A stretch of DNA of 64,000 nucleotides from Streptomyces sp. NBC_01775 (GCF_035917675.1 NZ_CP109104.1:3038001-3102000), one strand, 5' to 3'; positions 41,948 to 51,271 are shown, counted from the first letter of the stretch. Made by a program: numbers and translations. Notes: generated from the letters alone by a model not told the origin.

Positions 41948-42493
41948 TCAGGCGAAGGGCACCAACCCGGGGTCGACGGGCGCACCGGTGAGCTTGTTGG
42001 CGAGCGTGGAGAGGGTGTAGACCCCGATCCCGAGGACGACTTCGAGCGCCTGCTGAGATGTGTGGCCCTGCGCGAGGAAGGCGTTCAGCCGCTCCTCGCC
42101 CACGTCTCCGGACCGGTCGAGCACCTCGCACGTGAAGACACGCACCGCTTCGAGGCGTTCGTCGGGCAGGGGCGACTGGGCGCGCAGGGCGCGCGTCAGC
42201 TCCTCATCGGCACCCAGCGCCTGGAGCTTGCGGGTGTGCATGGCGACGCACACATGGCACTCGTTGCGTACCGCGACAGTGAGGATGACGGTCTCCCGGG
42301 CGAGCGGCTCCAGACTCGTGGTCTCGAAAAGCGCGCTCATCCGGTGGAAGGCTTCCAGCAGTTCGGGCGAGCCGGCCAGGCGGGCCATCGCGGCGGGAAG
42401 GAAGCCGAGCTGCCGGGTGGTGGCCTCCATGATGCGGCGGGCGCCCTGCGGTGCTGACTGGGGGGTGTGATCGGTGAACGCGGTGACGGACAC
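41948..42493 (-). CDS. Carboxymuconolactone decarboxylase / AhpD-like protein
   Basis: A 181-aa alpha-helical protein of the AhpD fold. The redox motif ECHVCVAMHTRKL near residue 85 has the CxxC and downstream His used by alkylhydroperoxidases. LARETVILTVAVRN and VVLGIGVYTLSTLANKLTG are typical flanking helices. It may reduce peroxides or act as a general thiol peroxidase-like enzyme. The GTG at 42493 has GGAGAGG upstream. It is divergent from a MarR-type gene with a palindrome between them, so that regulator probably controls it. Confidence 0.85.
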   Translation of the reverse strand: MSVTAFTDHTPQSAPQGARRIMEATTRQLGFLPAAMARLAGSPELLEAFHRMSALFETTSLEPLARETVILTVAVRNECHVCVAMHTRKLQALGADEELTRALRAQSPLPDERLEAVRVFTCEVLDRSGDVGEERLNAFLAQGHTSQQALEVVLGIGVYTLSTLANKLTGAPVDPGLVPFA

Positions 42494-42515
42494 GGAGGAT
42501 CCCTCTCCTAGAGTG

Positions 42516-42530
42516 GACAACGTGGTTGTC
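42516..42530. promoter_or_regulatory. Candidate MarR operator
   Basis: GACAAC-GTG-GTTGTC, a 6-bp perfect inverted repeat in the 77-bp divergent region, 23 bp from the AhpD-like start. A related AGGTTGTCGAG follows at 42545. Confidence 0.5.
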
Positions 42531-42570
42531 GAAAACGTAAACCAGGTTGTCGAGTTTGTCGAGGGCTCTC

Positions 42571-43053
42571 GTGGCTGAGCGGAACGAGCATCCGGAGCGC
42601 TGGGGGTTCGAGCTGCCGCTGCTGCTGTTCGCCGGATTCCGCTCGCTGATCGACCAGTTGCACGAGGAACTGGCCGACCACGGGCATCCCCAGCTGCGCC
42701 CGGCCCATGGCTTCGCGATGCAGGCGATCGGGCGGGAGGGGGTCACCGCGAGTGAACTGGGCCGTCGACTGGGGGTCTCCAAGCAGGCCGCCGGCAAGAC
42801 CGTCGACAAGCTCGCCTCGCTCGGCTATGCCGAGCGCGTCGCCGACCAAGGCGACGCGCGGCGCAAGCTGGTACGCCTCACTCCGCGCGGGGTCGACGCG
42901 CTGGTCCTCTCCGGCGCCGTCTTCGAGGAGCTGCGCGGCCGGTGGGCCGACCGGCTGGGAGAACAGCGGCTACGGGAGCTGGAGGAGGGCCTGGAGGCGG
43001 TTGTCGGCAAGGCGGCGTTCCGACTGGACGCCGCGGGGTGGTTCGGGGACTGA
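42571..43053 (+). CDS. MarR-family regulator
   Basis: A 160-aa dimeric winged-helix regulator. VTASELGRRLGVSKQAAGKT is the recognition helix region, and YAERVADQGDARRKLVRLTP the wing. It starts VAERNEHPERWGFELPLLLF at the GTG at 42571, with GAGGG upstream; a longer TTG start at 42547 is less likely. It probably represses the divergent AhpD-like gene and itself. It is convergent with dnaK, with a 10-bp-stem terminator between. Confidence 0.85.
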   Translation: MAERNEHPERWGFELPLLLFAGFRSLIDQLHEELADHGHPQLRPAHGFAMQAIGREGVTASELGRRLGVSKQAAGKTVDKLASLGYAERVADQGDARRKLVRLTPRGVDALVLSGAVFEELRGRWADRLGEQRLRELEEGLEAVVGKAAFRLDAAGWFGD

Positions 43054-43057
43054 GGGA

Positions 43058-43084
43058 CCCGGGGCCGCCGCTGTCGGCCCCGGG
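43058..43084. terminator. Bidirectional terminator between marR and dnaK
   Basis: 10-bp perfect stem CCCGGGGCCG/CGGCCCCGGG with a 7-nt loop in the 63-bp convergent gap. Confidence 0.65.
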
Positions 43085-43116
43085 CCGTGCATGACGCCGG
43101 GCGGGGTTCGCCGTCC

Positions 43117-45117
43117 TCAGCGCTGACCGGGGCCCTGGGCCGAGCCCGGCTCCGGACCGGGGCCGGGCTGGTCGGCGGGGCCCCCGGACGTGCCGTCGTC
43201 GACGATTTCAGCCTCCACGACCTCATCCTCCGGCCTCGCTCCGCCGCCCCCGCCCGGGGGTGCGCTCTCGCCGTCTGCGCTTTCGGTGCCGCCCGTGCCG
43301 CGCGGCTCCTCCGGGCCGTCCGCCGGGCCCTGTTGGTGCTCGCGGGACTGGGCGTACATCGCGGTGCCGGCCTTCTGGGCCGCCGCGGCGGTTCGGTCGG
43401 CGGCCTCGCGCAGTGCCACGGTGTAGGCGTGCGTCGCCGCCGCGTCCTGAGGGGACTCGGCCAGCTTCGCCTTGAGCTCCGCCAGGGCCGCCTCGACATC
43501 GGTGCGGGACTCGGCCGGGATCCGTTCGGCGTGGTCGGCCAGCAGCCGTTCGGTCTGGTAGGCGAGCTGTTCGGCCTGGTTGCGGGTCTCGGCGGACTCG
43601 CGGCGCTTGGCGTCGTCGTCGGCGTACTGCTCGGCCTCGCGCATCATGCGCTCGATGTCGTCCTTGGGCAGGCTGGAGCCGCCCGTGACCTGCATCTTCT
43701 GTTCCTTGCCCGTGCCCAGGTCCTTCGCGGACACGTGCATGATGCCGTTCGCGTCGATGTCGAAGGTGACCTCGATCTGCGGCACGTTGCGCGGCGCAGG
43801 CGGCAGCCCCGTCAGCTCGAACATGCCCAGCTTCTTGTTGTACGCCGCGATCTCCCGCTCACCCTGGAAGACCTGGATCTGCACCGACGGCTGGTTGTCC
43901 TCCGCCGTCGTGAACGTCTCCGAACGCTTCGTCGGAATCGTCGTGTTCCGCTCGATCAGCTTCGTCATGATCCCGCCCTTGGTCTCGATACCAAGCGACA
44001 GCGGAGTGACGTCCAGCAGCAGGACGTCCTTGACCTCGCCCTTGAGGACACCCGCCTGGAGGCCGGCACCGATGGCCACGACCTCATCCGGGTTCACACC
44101 CTTGTGCGGGTCGCGGCCGGTGAGGTCCTTGACCAGCTCCGTGACGGCGGGCATACGGGTCGAGCCGCCCACGAGGATCACGTGGTCGATGTCCGCCACC
44201 TCCACGCCCGCGTCCTGGACCGCCTGCCGGAAGGGGGTCTCGCAGCGCTCCAGCAGGTCCTGGGTGAGCTGCTGGAACTGAGCGCGCGTCAACTGCTCGT
44301 CCAGGTGCAGCGGGCCCTCGGCGGACGCCGTGATGTAGGGCAGGTTGATCGTCGTCTCGGTGGACGAGGACAGCTCGATCTTCGCCTTCTCCGCCGTCTC
44401 GCGCAGGCGCTGGACGGCCATCTTGTCCTTCGACAGATCCACGCCATGGCCGTTCTTGAAGCGTTCGCTCAGGTGGTCGACGATCCGCTGGTCCCAGTCG
44501 TCGCCGCCCAGACGGGTGTCGCCCGCGGTGGCCTTGACCTCCAGAACGCCGTCGCCGATCTCCAGCAGCGAGACGTCGAACGTGCCGCCACCCAGGTCGA
44601 AGACCAGGACGGTCTGTTCGTCCTGCTTGTCGAGCCCGTAGGCGAGCGCTGCGGCCGTGGGCTCGTTGATGATGCGCAGGACCTTCAGACCCGCGATCTC
44701 GCCGGCCTCCTTGGTGGCCTGGCGCTGAGTGTCGTTGAAGTACGCGGGGACGGTGATCACCGCGTCCTTGACGTCCTGGACGAGGTAGGACTCCGCGTCC
44801 CGTTTGAGCTTCTGGAGCACCCGCGCGGAGATCTCCTGCGCGGTGAAGGTCTTGCCGTCCACGCTGCCGGTCTCCGGGAAGCGCCAGCTGGCCTCTCCCA
44901 CATGACGCTTGACGGAGCGGACGGTGCGCTCGACGTTGGTGACGGCCTGACGCTTGGCGATCTCCCCCGTCAGGATCTCGCCGCTCTTGGCGAAGGCGAC
45001 CACGGACGGTGTGGTCCGGGCGCCCTCCGCGTTGGCCACGACCGTGGGGTCGCCACCCTCCAGAACGCTGACAACAGAATTGGTCGTACCGAGGTCGATG
45101 CCGACAGCTCGTGCCAT
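43117..45117 (-). CDS. dnaK: Hsp70 chaperone DnaK (second copy, outside a grpE-dnaJ operon)
   Basis: A 666-aa Hsp70. ATPase domain (1-380): [42 protein letters not shown] and [10 protein letters not shown]. Substrate domain about 385-505, with [12 protein letters not shown]. The lid is followed by a long Gly/Pro/Glu tail ([20 protein letters not shown]). No grpE, dnaJ or hspR is adjacent, unlike the main actinobacterial dnaK operon, so this is probably a paralog. It begins 47 bp after the ferritin-like diiron gene in the same direction, and the two are likely co-transcribed. Confidence 0.93.
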   Translation of the reverse strand: MARAVGIDLGTTNSVVSVLEGGDPTVVANAEGARTTPSVVAFAKSGEILTGEIAKRQAVTNVERTVRSVKRHVGEASWRFPETGSVDGKTFTAQEISARVLQKLKRDAESYLVQDVKDAVITVPAYFNDTQRQATKEAGEIAGLKVLRIINEPTAAALAYGLDKQDEQTVLVFDLGGGTFDVSLLEIGDGVLEVKATAGDTRLGGDDWDQRIVDHLSERFKNGHGVDLSKDKMAVQRLRETAEKAKIELSSSTETTINLPYITASAEGPLHLDEQLTRAQFQQLTQDLLERCETPFRQAVQDAGVEVADIDHVILVGGSTRMPAVTELVKDLTGRDPHKGVNPDEVVAIGAGLQAGVLKGEVKDVLLLDVTPLSLGIETKGGIMTKLIERNTTIPTKRSETFTTAEDNQPSVQIQVFQGEREIAAYNKKLGMFELTGLPPAPRNVPQIEVTFDIDANGIMHVSAKDLGTGKEQKMQVTGGSSLPKDDIERMMREAEQYADDDAKRRESAETRNQAEQLAYQTERLLADHAERIPAESRTDVEAALAELKAKLAESPQDAAATHAYTVALREAADRTAAAAQKAGTAMYAQSREHQQGPADGPEEPRGTGGTESADGESAPPGGGGGARPEDEVVEAEIVDDGTSGGPADQPGPGPEPGSAQGPGQR

Positions 45118-45164
45118 GGTCGTCCCCCTTCAGAGGAGCCGCCCGGGGCCGCGCGGCTGTACCG

Positions 45165-46301
45165 CTACATCTGACTCCTGCCCTCCTCGATGGCCTCGGC
45201 CACCTCCGCGGTGCGTTCAGCCTCTTCGGCGGCGAAGCGCTCGGCGTCCAGCTTCTCCGCCATCTCCTCGTCCTGGGCCATGAGCAGGTCGAGATTCTGG
45301 TTGCCCATCTCGAAGACGCCCATGTCGACGTAGGCGCGCTGGAGGCGCTCGCCCCACAGTCCGATGTCGCGGACACAGGGCACGATGCGGCTGAAGAGCA
45401 GCTGGCGGAACAGCTTGAGGTGCTCGGACTGCTCGCTGAAGGACTCGGCCTCGGCCTTGGGGATGCCGAAGTTCTCCAGCACTTCGGCTCCCTTGAGGCG
45501 GTCGCGCATCAGATAGCAGCCCTCGATGACGAACTCCTCGCGCTCCCGCAGTTCGGCCTCGGACAGCTGCTTGTAGTAGTCGCGCAGCGCCATCCGGCCG
45601 AAGGCGACATGGCGTGCCTCGTCCTGCATGACATAGGAGAGGATCTGCTTGGGCAGCGGCTTGTCCGTGGTGTCGCGGATCATGCCGAAGGCGGCCAGGG
45701 CCAGCCCCTCGATGAGTACCTGCATGCCCAGGTACGGCATGTCCCAGCGGGAGTCGCGCAGCGTGTCGCCCAGCAGCGACTGGAGGCTGTCGTTGATCGG
45801 GTAGAGCATGCCGACCTTCTCGTGGAGAAAGCGGCCGTAGATCTCGGCGTGCCGGGCCTCGTCCATCGTCTGGGTGGCGGAGTAGAACTTCGCGTCCAGG
45901 TCGGGTACGGACTCCACGATGCGTGCGGCGCACACCATCGCGCCCTGTTCGCCGTGCAGGAACTGGCTGAACTGCCAGGAGGTGTAGTGCCGGCGCAGCT
46001 CGCCGCGCTCGGTCTCGTTCATCTTGTCCCAGTAGGACGTGCCGTAGAGGGTCATGGCCTCATCGGGCGTGCCCAGGGGGTCGTACGGGTCGACCTCCAG
46101 GTCCCAGTCGATGCGCCGTTGGCCGTCCCACTGCTTGTCCTTGCCCTTCTGGTAGAGGGCGAGGAGGCGGTCGCGGCCAGAGCCGTCCTTCTGACCGGGG
46201 AACATGGCTTCCCAGCTGAAGCGCGCGTTCCCCGAGGCAGGCACCTGCCAGAGAGGGCTGTCGGTTCTGTGCACATAGAGATCGTGTGTGGACACGGACA
46301 T
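45165..46301 (-). CDS. Ferritin-like diiron protein (R2-like superfamily)
   Basis: A 378-aa four-helix-bundle protein with diiron ligands in two half-sites: FLHGEQGAM (Glu near 116) with TMDEARHAEIYG (about 145), and EGLALAAFG (about 204) with MQDEARHVAFGRMA (about 238). The Glu-x6-x2-His arrangement of DEARH repeated twice is typical of R2-like oxygenases and oxidases. The substrate is unknown. The acidic, Ala-rich C-terminus is probably a helix. It is upstream of dnaK and divergent from an AurF-like gene, an arrangement suggesting a shared redox pathway. Confidence 0.85.
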   Translation of the reverse strand: MSVSTHDLYVHRTDSPLWQVPASGNARFSWEAMFPGQKDGSGRDRLLALYQKGKDKQWDGQRRIDWDLEVDPYDPLGTPDEAMTLYGTSYWDKMNETERGELRRHYTSWQFSQFLHGEQGAMVCAARIVESVPDLDAKFYSATQTMDEARHAEIYGRFLHEKVGMLYPINDSLQSLLGDTLRDSRWDMPYLGMQVLIEGLALAAFGMIRDTTDKPLPKQILSYVMQDEARHVAFGRMALRDYYKQLSEAELREREEFVIEGCYLMRDRLKGAEVLENFGIPKAEAESFSEQSEHLKLFRQLLFSRIVPCVRDIGLWGERLQRAYVDMGVFEMGNQNLDLLMAQDEEMAEKLDAERFAAEEAERTAEVAEAIEEGRSQM

Positions 46302-46350
46302 CTCCTTCGAGTCACGGACCGCCCGCTAGGGGTGAGTAGTTGGCAGGCTC

Positions 46351-46371
46351 ACACGCGTGTTACCGCGCGGT
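46351..46371. promoter_or_regulatory. Candidate TetR operator between two diiron genes
   Basis: Two adjacent perfect 10-bp palindromes, ACACGCGTGT (46351-46360) and ACCGCGCGGT (46362-46371), lie in the 174-bp divergent region. A TetR-family gene stands two genes away. Confidence 0.45.
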
Positions 46372-46475
46372 CAACAAGGGGCACGAGGGGGATTGACGTC
46401 CTTGCTGACAAGCAGTCTCATAAGAGCGAGCAGCAGACGTGACCGCCGGTAACACCGACAAAGAGGTGCCCCAGC

Positions 46476-47423
46476 ATGACGACAGCGCCTGACATCGCCC
46501 CCGAGGAACGCGAGGTGCTCAGGGACGCCCTCGGCCTGCTCAAGGACCGTGAGCAGGTCGCCGAGCGGCTCCTCGAATCCTCGAGGAAGCACTCCTTCGA
46601 CCCGGACACCGAGCTGGACTGGGGCGCGCCGTTCGAGGACGGCAAGTGGTTCTGGCCCCCGGAGCTGGTCTCGCTCTACGACACCCCGCTGTGGAGGCGG
46701 ATGTCCGAGGAGCAGCGCTTCGACCTGGCCCGCCACGAGGCGGCCTCGCTCGCGTCGCTGGGCATCTGGTTCGAGGTGATCTTGATGCAGCTGCTGGTGC
46801 GCCATATCTACGACAAGCCGCTGACCAGCAACCACGTGCGCTACGCACTCACCGAGATCGCGGACGAGTGCCGCCACTCGATGATGTTCGCTCGCATGAT
46901 CAAAACCGGCGGCGCGCCCGCGTATCCGGTCTCGCGGCTGCACCACAACCTCGCGCGGGTCCTCAAGACGGTCTCCACGACGCCCGGTTCGTTCACCGCG
47001 ACACTGCTGGGCGAGGAGATACTCGACTGGATGCAGCGGCTGACCTTTCCCGACGAGCGGGTGCAGCCGCTGGTGCGCGGGGTGACGCGTATCCACGTCA
47101 TCGAGGAGGCCCGGCATGTGCGCTACGCGCGCGAGGAGCTGCGCCGCCAGATGGTCAAGTGCCCCCGCTGGGAGGCCGAGCTGACCCGGGTCAGCTCGGG
47201 CGAGGCGGCCCGGGTCTTCTCCATCTCCTTCGTCAACCCACAGGTCTACGAGAACGTCGGCCTGAACAAGCAGGAGGCCATGGCCCAGGTCAAGGCCAGC
47301 GGCCACCGCCGCGAGGTCATGCAGTCCGGCGCCAAGCGCCTGACGGACTTCCTGGACGAGATCGGCGTCCTGCGCGGGGTGGGCCGCAAGCTGTGGGTCA
47401 GCTCGGGGCTGCTGCCCACGTGA
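46476..47423 (+). CDS. AurF-like diiron oxygenase
   Basis: A 315-aa protein similar to p-aminobenzoate N-oxygenase AurF. The iron-binding motifs are ADECRHSMMFARM (about 128-140), LLGEEILDWMQR (about 178-190) and VIEEARHVRYAREEL (about 207-221). AurF oxidises aromatic amines; the family as a whole has varied, mostly unknown substrates, so none is assigned. It is divergent from the ferritin-like gene. The TetR gene lies 148 bp downstream. Confidence 0.87.
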   Translation: MTTAPDIAPEEREVLRDALGLLKDREQVAERLLESSRKHSFDPDTELDWGAPFEDGKWFWPPELVSLYDTPLWRRMSEEQRFDLARHEAASLASLGIWFEVILMQLLVRHIYDKPLTSNHVRYALTEIADECRHSMMFARMIKTGGAPAYPVSRLHHNLARVLKTVSTTPGSFTATLLGEEILDWMQRLTFPDERVQPLVRGVTRIHVIEEARHVRYAREELRRQMVKCPRWEAELTRVSSGEAARVFSISFVNPQVYENVGLNKQEAMAQVKASGHRREVMQSGAKRLTDFLDEIGVLRGVGRKLWVSSGLLPT

Positions 47424-47571
47424 GGGCGGGCTTTCCGAGAATCGTGGTGAGGCGGTTTTCGGGGAGCATCCGGTGGAGGGATTTTCCGGTGAGCATCCGG
47501 TGAAGCGCGCGGGCGGGGCCCGGGGCACAGGGGAACACCTGTGCGCCTCAAGGGCGGATACGCTGCTTTCC

Positions 47572-48297
47572 ATGAGCAGCAGCGGCGCCCCGGCCTATCG
47601 CAGACTGAGCGTGGACGAGCGGCGCAGCCAACTGCTCGTCCACGCACTGGGCCTGTTCGCTCACCGCCCGCCCGAGGACGTGTCGCTGGACGACGTGGCG
47701 ACCTCGGCCGGGGTCTCCCGGCCGCTGGTGTACCGCTACTTTCCCGGCGGCAAGCAGCAGTTGTACGAGGCGGCGCTGCGCAGCGCCGCCGACCAGCTGG
47801 AGCGGTGCTTCGCCGAGCCGCACACCGGGCCGCTCACCACTCGCCTGGCCCGTGCGCTGGACCGCTATCTCGCCTTCGTGGACGAGCACGACGCGGGCTT
47901 CATGGCGCTCCTCCAGGGCGGCAGCGTGGTGGAGACCTCGCGCACGGAGGCGATCGTGGACGAGGTGCGCAGGGACGCGGCGGAGCAGATCCTGGCCCAT
48001 ATGGGGGCGAGCGGACGCCCCCGCTCCCGGCTGCGGATGGCCGTGCGCACCTGGATCGCGGCGGTGGAGGCCGCGTCCTTGATCTGGCTGGACGAGGGGA
48101 AGCAGCCGCCGCTGCCCGAGCTGCGGGACTGGCTGGTGGACCACTTCGTGGCCGTACTGACCGCGACGGCGGCCGGGGACGCGGAGGCCGCGGCGGTGAC
48201 GCGGGGCGCGCTGGAGATGGAGCTGCCGGAGGGCCCCGTAGGGGACCTGGTGCGCAGAGTGCTGCCGGTGGTCGCGGACGCCACCCACCTCCTGTGA
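47572..48297 (+). CDS. TetR-family regulator
   Basis: A 241-aa repressor. The N-terminal HTH is SLDDVATSAGVSRPLVYRYF near residues 38-57, and a ligand-binding helical C-terminal domain follows (ALDRYLAFVDEHDAGFMALL). The ATG at 47572 (MSSSGAPAYRRL) was chosen by family length. The likely target is the divergent promoter at 46302-46475. It is a separate transcription unit from the soxR gene that follows after 149 bp. Confidence 0.87.
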   Translation: MSSSGAPAYRRLSVDERRSQLLVHALGLFAHRPPEDVSLDDVATSAGVSRPLVYRYFPGGKQQLYEAALRSAADQLERCFAEPHTGPLTTRLARALDRYLAFVDEHDAGFMALLQGGSVVETSRTEAIVDEVRRDAAEQILAHMGASGRPRSRLRMAVRTWIAAVEAASLIWLDEGKQPPLPELRDWLVDHFVAVLTATAAGDAEAAAVTRGALEMELPEGPVGDLVRRVLPVVADATHLL

Positions 48298-48446
48298 CGG
48301 AGGCTCGCCGTGCGGATACCTCCGGGGGCGCTGAGGCTCCTGGGGGTTCGGAGGACTCGAAGGCCGTGAAGACCTCGGAGGACAGGACGAAGCTCATGGA
48401 GGACAGGACTTAAAGGCTGCTTGAAGGCCGGGCTAGGCTGGGACCC

Positions 48447-48980
48447 ATGGCGACTCAACTGTCCTGGAAGGCCAAGGAAGCCACTGTCGGAGAGCTGGCG
48501 GAGCGGGCGGGCGTGGCCACCTCCGCGCTGCGTTTCTACGAGCGCGAAGGGCTGATCAAGAGCCGGCGCACCTCGGGCAACCAGCGCCGCTACAGCCGTG
48601 ACACCCTGCGCCGCGTCGCCTTCATCCGGGCGTCCCAGCGGCTCGGCATCCCGCTCGCCGCCATCCGGGACGCGCTCGCGTTGCTGCCCGAGGGGCGTAC
48701 GCCCACTCGGGACGACTGGGCGGCCGTCTCCGAGTGCTGGCGCGAGGACCTCAACCAGCGGATCGCGCTCATGGAGCAGCTGCGCGACCACCTCACGGAC
48801 TGCATCGGGTGCGGCTGTCTCTCGCTGACGACCTGCGCGCTGGTCAACCATCACGACCGCCTCGGCGAGGAGGGCCCGGGCGCCCGCGCGCTCGCCCAGC
48901 CCTGCGGGCCCGACACCGCGCGGACGGGCGGCGGGCCGGGCTGCCTGGCCGGGGACACCCCCGACGACAAGGCGGTCTGA
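48447..48980 (+). CDS. soxR: Redox-sensing regulator SoxR (MerR family, [2Fe-2S])
   Basis: A 177-aa MerR-type activator. [23 protein letters not shown], then [20 protein letters not shown], a dimerisation helix, and the iron-sulfur cysteines [12 protein letters not shown] near residues 119-130 (C-x2-C-x-C-x5-C). In Streptomyces SoxR responds to redox-active antibiotics such as actinorhodin. A C-terminal tail with extra cysteines (QPCGPDT, PGCLAGD) is longer than in E. coli. No obvious SoxR box is visible near this gene. The next gene starts 4 bp downstream. Confidence 0.95.
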   Translation: MATQLSWKAKEATVGELAERAGVATSALRFYEREGLIKSRRTSGNQRRYSRDTLRRVAFIRASQRLGIPLAAIRDALALLPEGRTPTRDDWAAVSECWREDLNQRIALMEQLRDHLTDCIGCGCLSLTTCALVNHHDRLGEEGPGARALAQPCGPDTARTGGGPGCLAGDTPDDKAV

Positions 48981-48984
48981 GCGG

Positions 48985-49278
48985 ATGCGCAGCGAGGACA
49001 CCTCCTTCAGCGGCGGGCCGCTGGACGGCCGGACGCTGCCCGTACCGCTGGGCCCGACCGGCAGACCGCCGCGCAGCTACGAGGTGCCCGTCCCGGACAC
49101 CGACGGCGGCACTCCGACGGTGTACGTGTACCGGCTGGAGCCCGCGAGGGTGAACCGGCTGGGTCTGCCGCGCGGCTGGAAGTACGTCTACGAGCCGGAC
49201 GGGCGCCCGGACGGTGGGCCACTGTCGCGGCTGCCGTGGCGGATGCGGCAGCTCCGGGCGAGGGACCGGCACCCCTGA
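48985..49278 (+). CDS. Small protein downstream of soxR
   Basis: A 97-aa protein beginning [20 protein letters not shown], with a beta-rich pattern: [19 protein letters not shown] and [19 protein letters not shown] resembles the start of short phage/actinomycete proteins of unknown role. It is 4 bp after soxR with the same orientation, so it is probably co-transcribed with it. I know of no function. Confidence 0.7.
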   Translation: MRSEDTSFSGGPLDGRTLPVPLGPTGRPPRSYEVPVPDTDGGTPTVYVYRLEPARVNRLGLPRGWKYVYEPDGRPDGGPLSRLPWRMRQLRARDRHP

Positions 49279-49306
49279 CGGCCGTCACCCTCTTTAGTCC
49301 ATACCA

Positions 49307-49330
49307 TTGACAACAGTGGTCTAGTCCGAT
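49307..49330 (+). promoter_or_regulatory. Candidate promoter with DasR-like site
   Basis: TTGACA (49307-49312) is followed by AGTGGTCTAGTCCGAT (49315-49330), which matches 13 of 16 positions of the DasR consensus ASTGGTCTAGACCAST. DasR represses N-acetylglucosamine and chitin genes in Streptomyces. It lies 130 bp upstream of the degenerate kinase gene. Confidence 0.45.
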
Positions 49331-49460
49331 TTCCTCGCTGGGCGGGTGGCGCCGCCCCGGCCCCCTCCCCCGCTTCGTCACTTCACTACGGGCGGCGCCC
49401 CTTTCTTCTGTTGCGCCGTGACCTGGACAGGGCGGCGCATGACGCGCTTACCTGCTGAAC

Positions 49461-50360
49461 GTGATCGATCCCATCGTCCGCCTAAGCGAGACCGACCCGT
49501 CCCATTTGGGCCCGTACCGGCTGTACGGCGTCCTCGGCGGCGGCAGCGCGGGCACCGTCTACATGGGCAGAGGCGCCCCCCGGCGGGGAGCGCGCAAGCA
49601 GCTGGCCGCGATACGCGCCGTACGCCCCGAACTGCTGCGCGACCGCCAGTTGCGGGCGCTGGTGCGACAGGAGACCTCGCGGGTCGCCGACGCGGTGGAC
49701 AGCCCCTTCGTCGCCGGTGCGCTCGGCTGTGAGCTGGACAGCGAACAACCCTGGATCGCGAGCGCGTTCGCACCCGGTCACTCGCTTGCGACGCTCGTAT
49801 CCCATTTCGGACCGCTGCCCGAGATGTCGGTACGCGCCCTTGGTGGCGCCCTTGCCCGCGCGCTGATCGCACTGCACGCGGCGGGGGTCGCGCACCGGGA
49901 TCTGCGAGCCGCGAACGTACTGCTGACGGCGGACGGACCGCGCCTCGTCGACTACGGCACCGGTCTGGGACGTCCGGCGGCCGGACCGCCGCCGGGCGGT
50001 GCGCTCGCCGGAGGCTTCGGCGGACTCGCGCGCTCGGCCGACGACGTGTTCGAGCTGGGCGCGCTGCTGGTGCTGGCCGCCTGCGCGCGGCAGCCCTTCG
50101 CGGGGAGCCCGCTGCCCGCGGCGCGCGAGGCCCCCGACCTGACGGGCGTGCCAGATGCCCTGCACACACCGCTGCTCTCCTGTCTCCACAAGACCCCGGA
50201 AGCCCGGCCGGGCCCCGAATCCCTGGCCCGCATCCTCGACCTGTCCGCCACCGCGGACCGCCCGGCCACGGAATGGCTGCCGGACTCCTACCTCCACGAG
50301 ATCGGCAACCGCGCGGAGGAGGCCCGGACGCTGGCGGGGCGGCGGCTGTTCGGGCGGTGA
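49461..50360 (+). CDS. Degenerate Ser/Thr kinase-like protein 1
   Basis: A 299-aa protein with a kinase fold: LGPYRLYGVLGGGSAGTVYM (glycine loop), HRDLRAANVLLTADGPRLVD and YGTGLG. The usual beta-3 Lys is replaced (AAIRAV), the catalytic-loop Lys is Arg (HRDLRAAN), and DFG is DYG, so activity is doubtful. No membrane segment is present. The GTG at 49461 is the first possible start after an in-frame stop; there is no ribosome-binding site. The stop overlaps the start of the next kinase-like gene (GTGA). Confidence 0.78.
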   Translation: MIDPIVRLSETDPSHLGPYRLYGVLGGGSAGTVYMGRGAPRRGARKQLAAIRAVRPELLRDRQLRALVRQETSRVADAVDSPFVAGALGCELDSEQPWIASAFAPGHSLATLVSHFGPLPEMSVRALGGALARALIALHAAGVAHRDLRAANVLLTADGPRLVDYGTGLGRPAAGPPPGGALAGGFGGLARSADDVFELGALLVLAACARQPFAGSPLPAAREAPDLTGVPDALHTPLLSCLHKTPEARPGPESLARILDLSATADRPATEWLPDSYLHEIGNRAEEARTLAGRRLFGR

Positions 50361-51271
50361 CGGGGGCGGGGCGGGAGACAGCGGTGGGAAGGGAGACGGG
50401 AGCGCGGCCGGAGGCGGGCGCGGGGGCGGAGAAGGGGGCGTGGCCGGAAGCGGGGCGGGTGGGGCCCTATCGGCTGTGGGGGCGGTTGGGGGTGGGGGCC
50501 GGCGGGAGCGTTTTTGTGGGGCAGGCGCGGGGGCGCGGCCGGCTTGTCGCGGTGAAGGCCTTGCACGGTGGGGCCGAGGGGCTCGGCGAGCGGGTCGCGA
50601 AGGTGCGTGAGCTGCTCGCCGAGAGCGAGGTCGCCGCGCGCTGCTTTCCCGCTGTGGACGGTGCGGAGGCGGCGGGCGAACGGCCGTGGGTGGCCTCGGA
50701 ACTGGTGGATGAACCCGGGCTGGAGGCGACTGTCGTGTCGGCCGGGCCCTGGCCCGTGCATGCCGTGCGGGCGCTGGGAGCCGCGCTTGCCGCCGGACTG
50801 GCGGCGGCGCACCGGGTGCGGCTCGTGCACGGCGGAGTGCGGCCCTCACACGTTCGGGTGACGGAGGATGGGCCGCGGCTGCTGGACCTTGGTACCTCGG
50901 ATCTGGAGACGGGCGTATCAACCCGCGTTTCGGATCGCCTTCGGGCCTACACCGCGCCGGAACAGCTCGCGGGACACCGTCCGACGCCGTACGCCGACGT
51001 GTTCGCACTGGCAGGCGTGCTGGTGTTCGCGCTCTCCGGGCACCCGCCGTCCGAGCAGGAGAGCGACGGCCGAGCGGTGCGGGACCCTGCGCTGCGGAGG
51101 CTGCTGACGCGTTGCCGTTCGCACACCTTGACGGACCGTCCGACGGCGGCGGAGCTGTCGCGGTTGCTGCTGCCCGACGATGTGGACGCACCGCCGTTCT
51201 CGGCGCTGCTGCCGCCATCTGTGCGCGAGGCCGTCGCCCGGCGCCGCTCAGGCGGTCCAACTATCGGGTGA
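50357..51271 (+). CDS. Degenerate Ser/Thr kinase-like protein 2 (pseudokinase)
   Basis: A 304-aa protein with a Gly/Ala/Glu-rich N-terminus and a kinase fold: VGPYRLWGRLGVGAGGSVFV and LVAVKAL (Lys kept). The catalytic loop reads LVHGGVRPSHVRV, without the catalytic Asp, and DFG is DLG. It is most likely a pseudokinase. It is translationally coupled to the preceding gene (GTGA), so the two may form a complex. An NlpC/P60 gene follows 125 bp downstream. Confidence 0.82.
   Translation: MTGAGRETAVGRETGARPEAGAGAEKGAWPEAGRVGPYRLWGRLGVGAGGSVFVGQARGRGRLVAVKALHGGAEGLGERVAKVRELLAESEVAARCFPAVDGAEAAGERPWVASELVDEPGLEATVVSAGPWPVHAVRALGAALAAGLAAAHRVRLVHGGVRPSHVRVTEDGPRLLDLGTSDLETGVSTRVSDRLRAYTAPEQLAGHRPTPYADVFALAGVLVFALSGHPPSEQESDGRAVRDPALRRLLTRCRSHTLTDRPTAAELSRLLLPDDVDAPPFSALLPPSVREAVARRRSGGPTIG

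Noticed and set aside
43087..45174. A 695-codon plus-strand open frame opposite dnaK
   Set aside because: dnaK on the minus strand is certain. The opposite frame consists of Leu/Arg/Val-rich shadow sequence without conserved motifs.
48301..48446. SoxR box near soxR
   Set aside because: CTTGAAGG/CTTAAAGG stretches occur at 48405-48430 but do not form the CCTCAAG-type palindrome.
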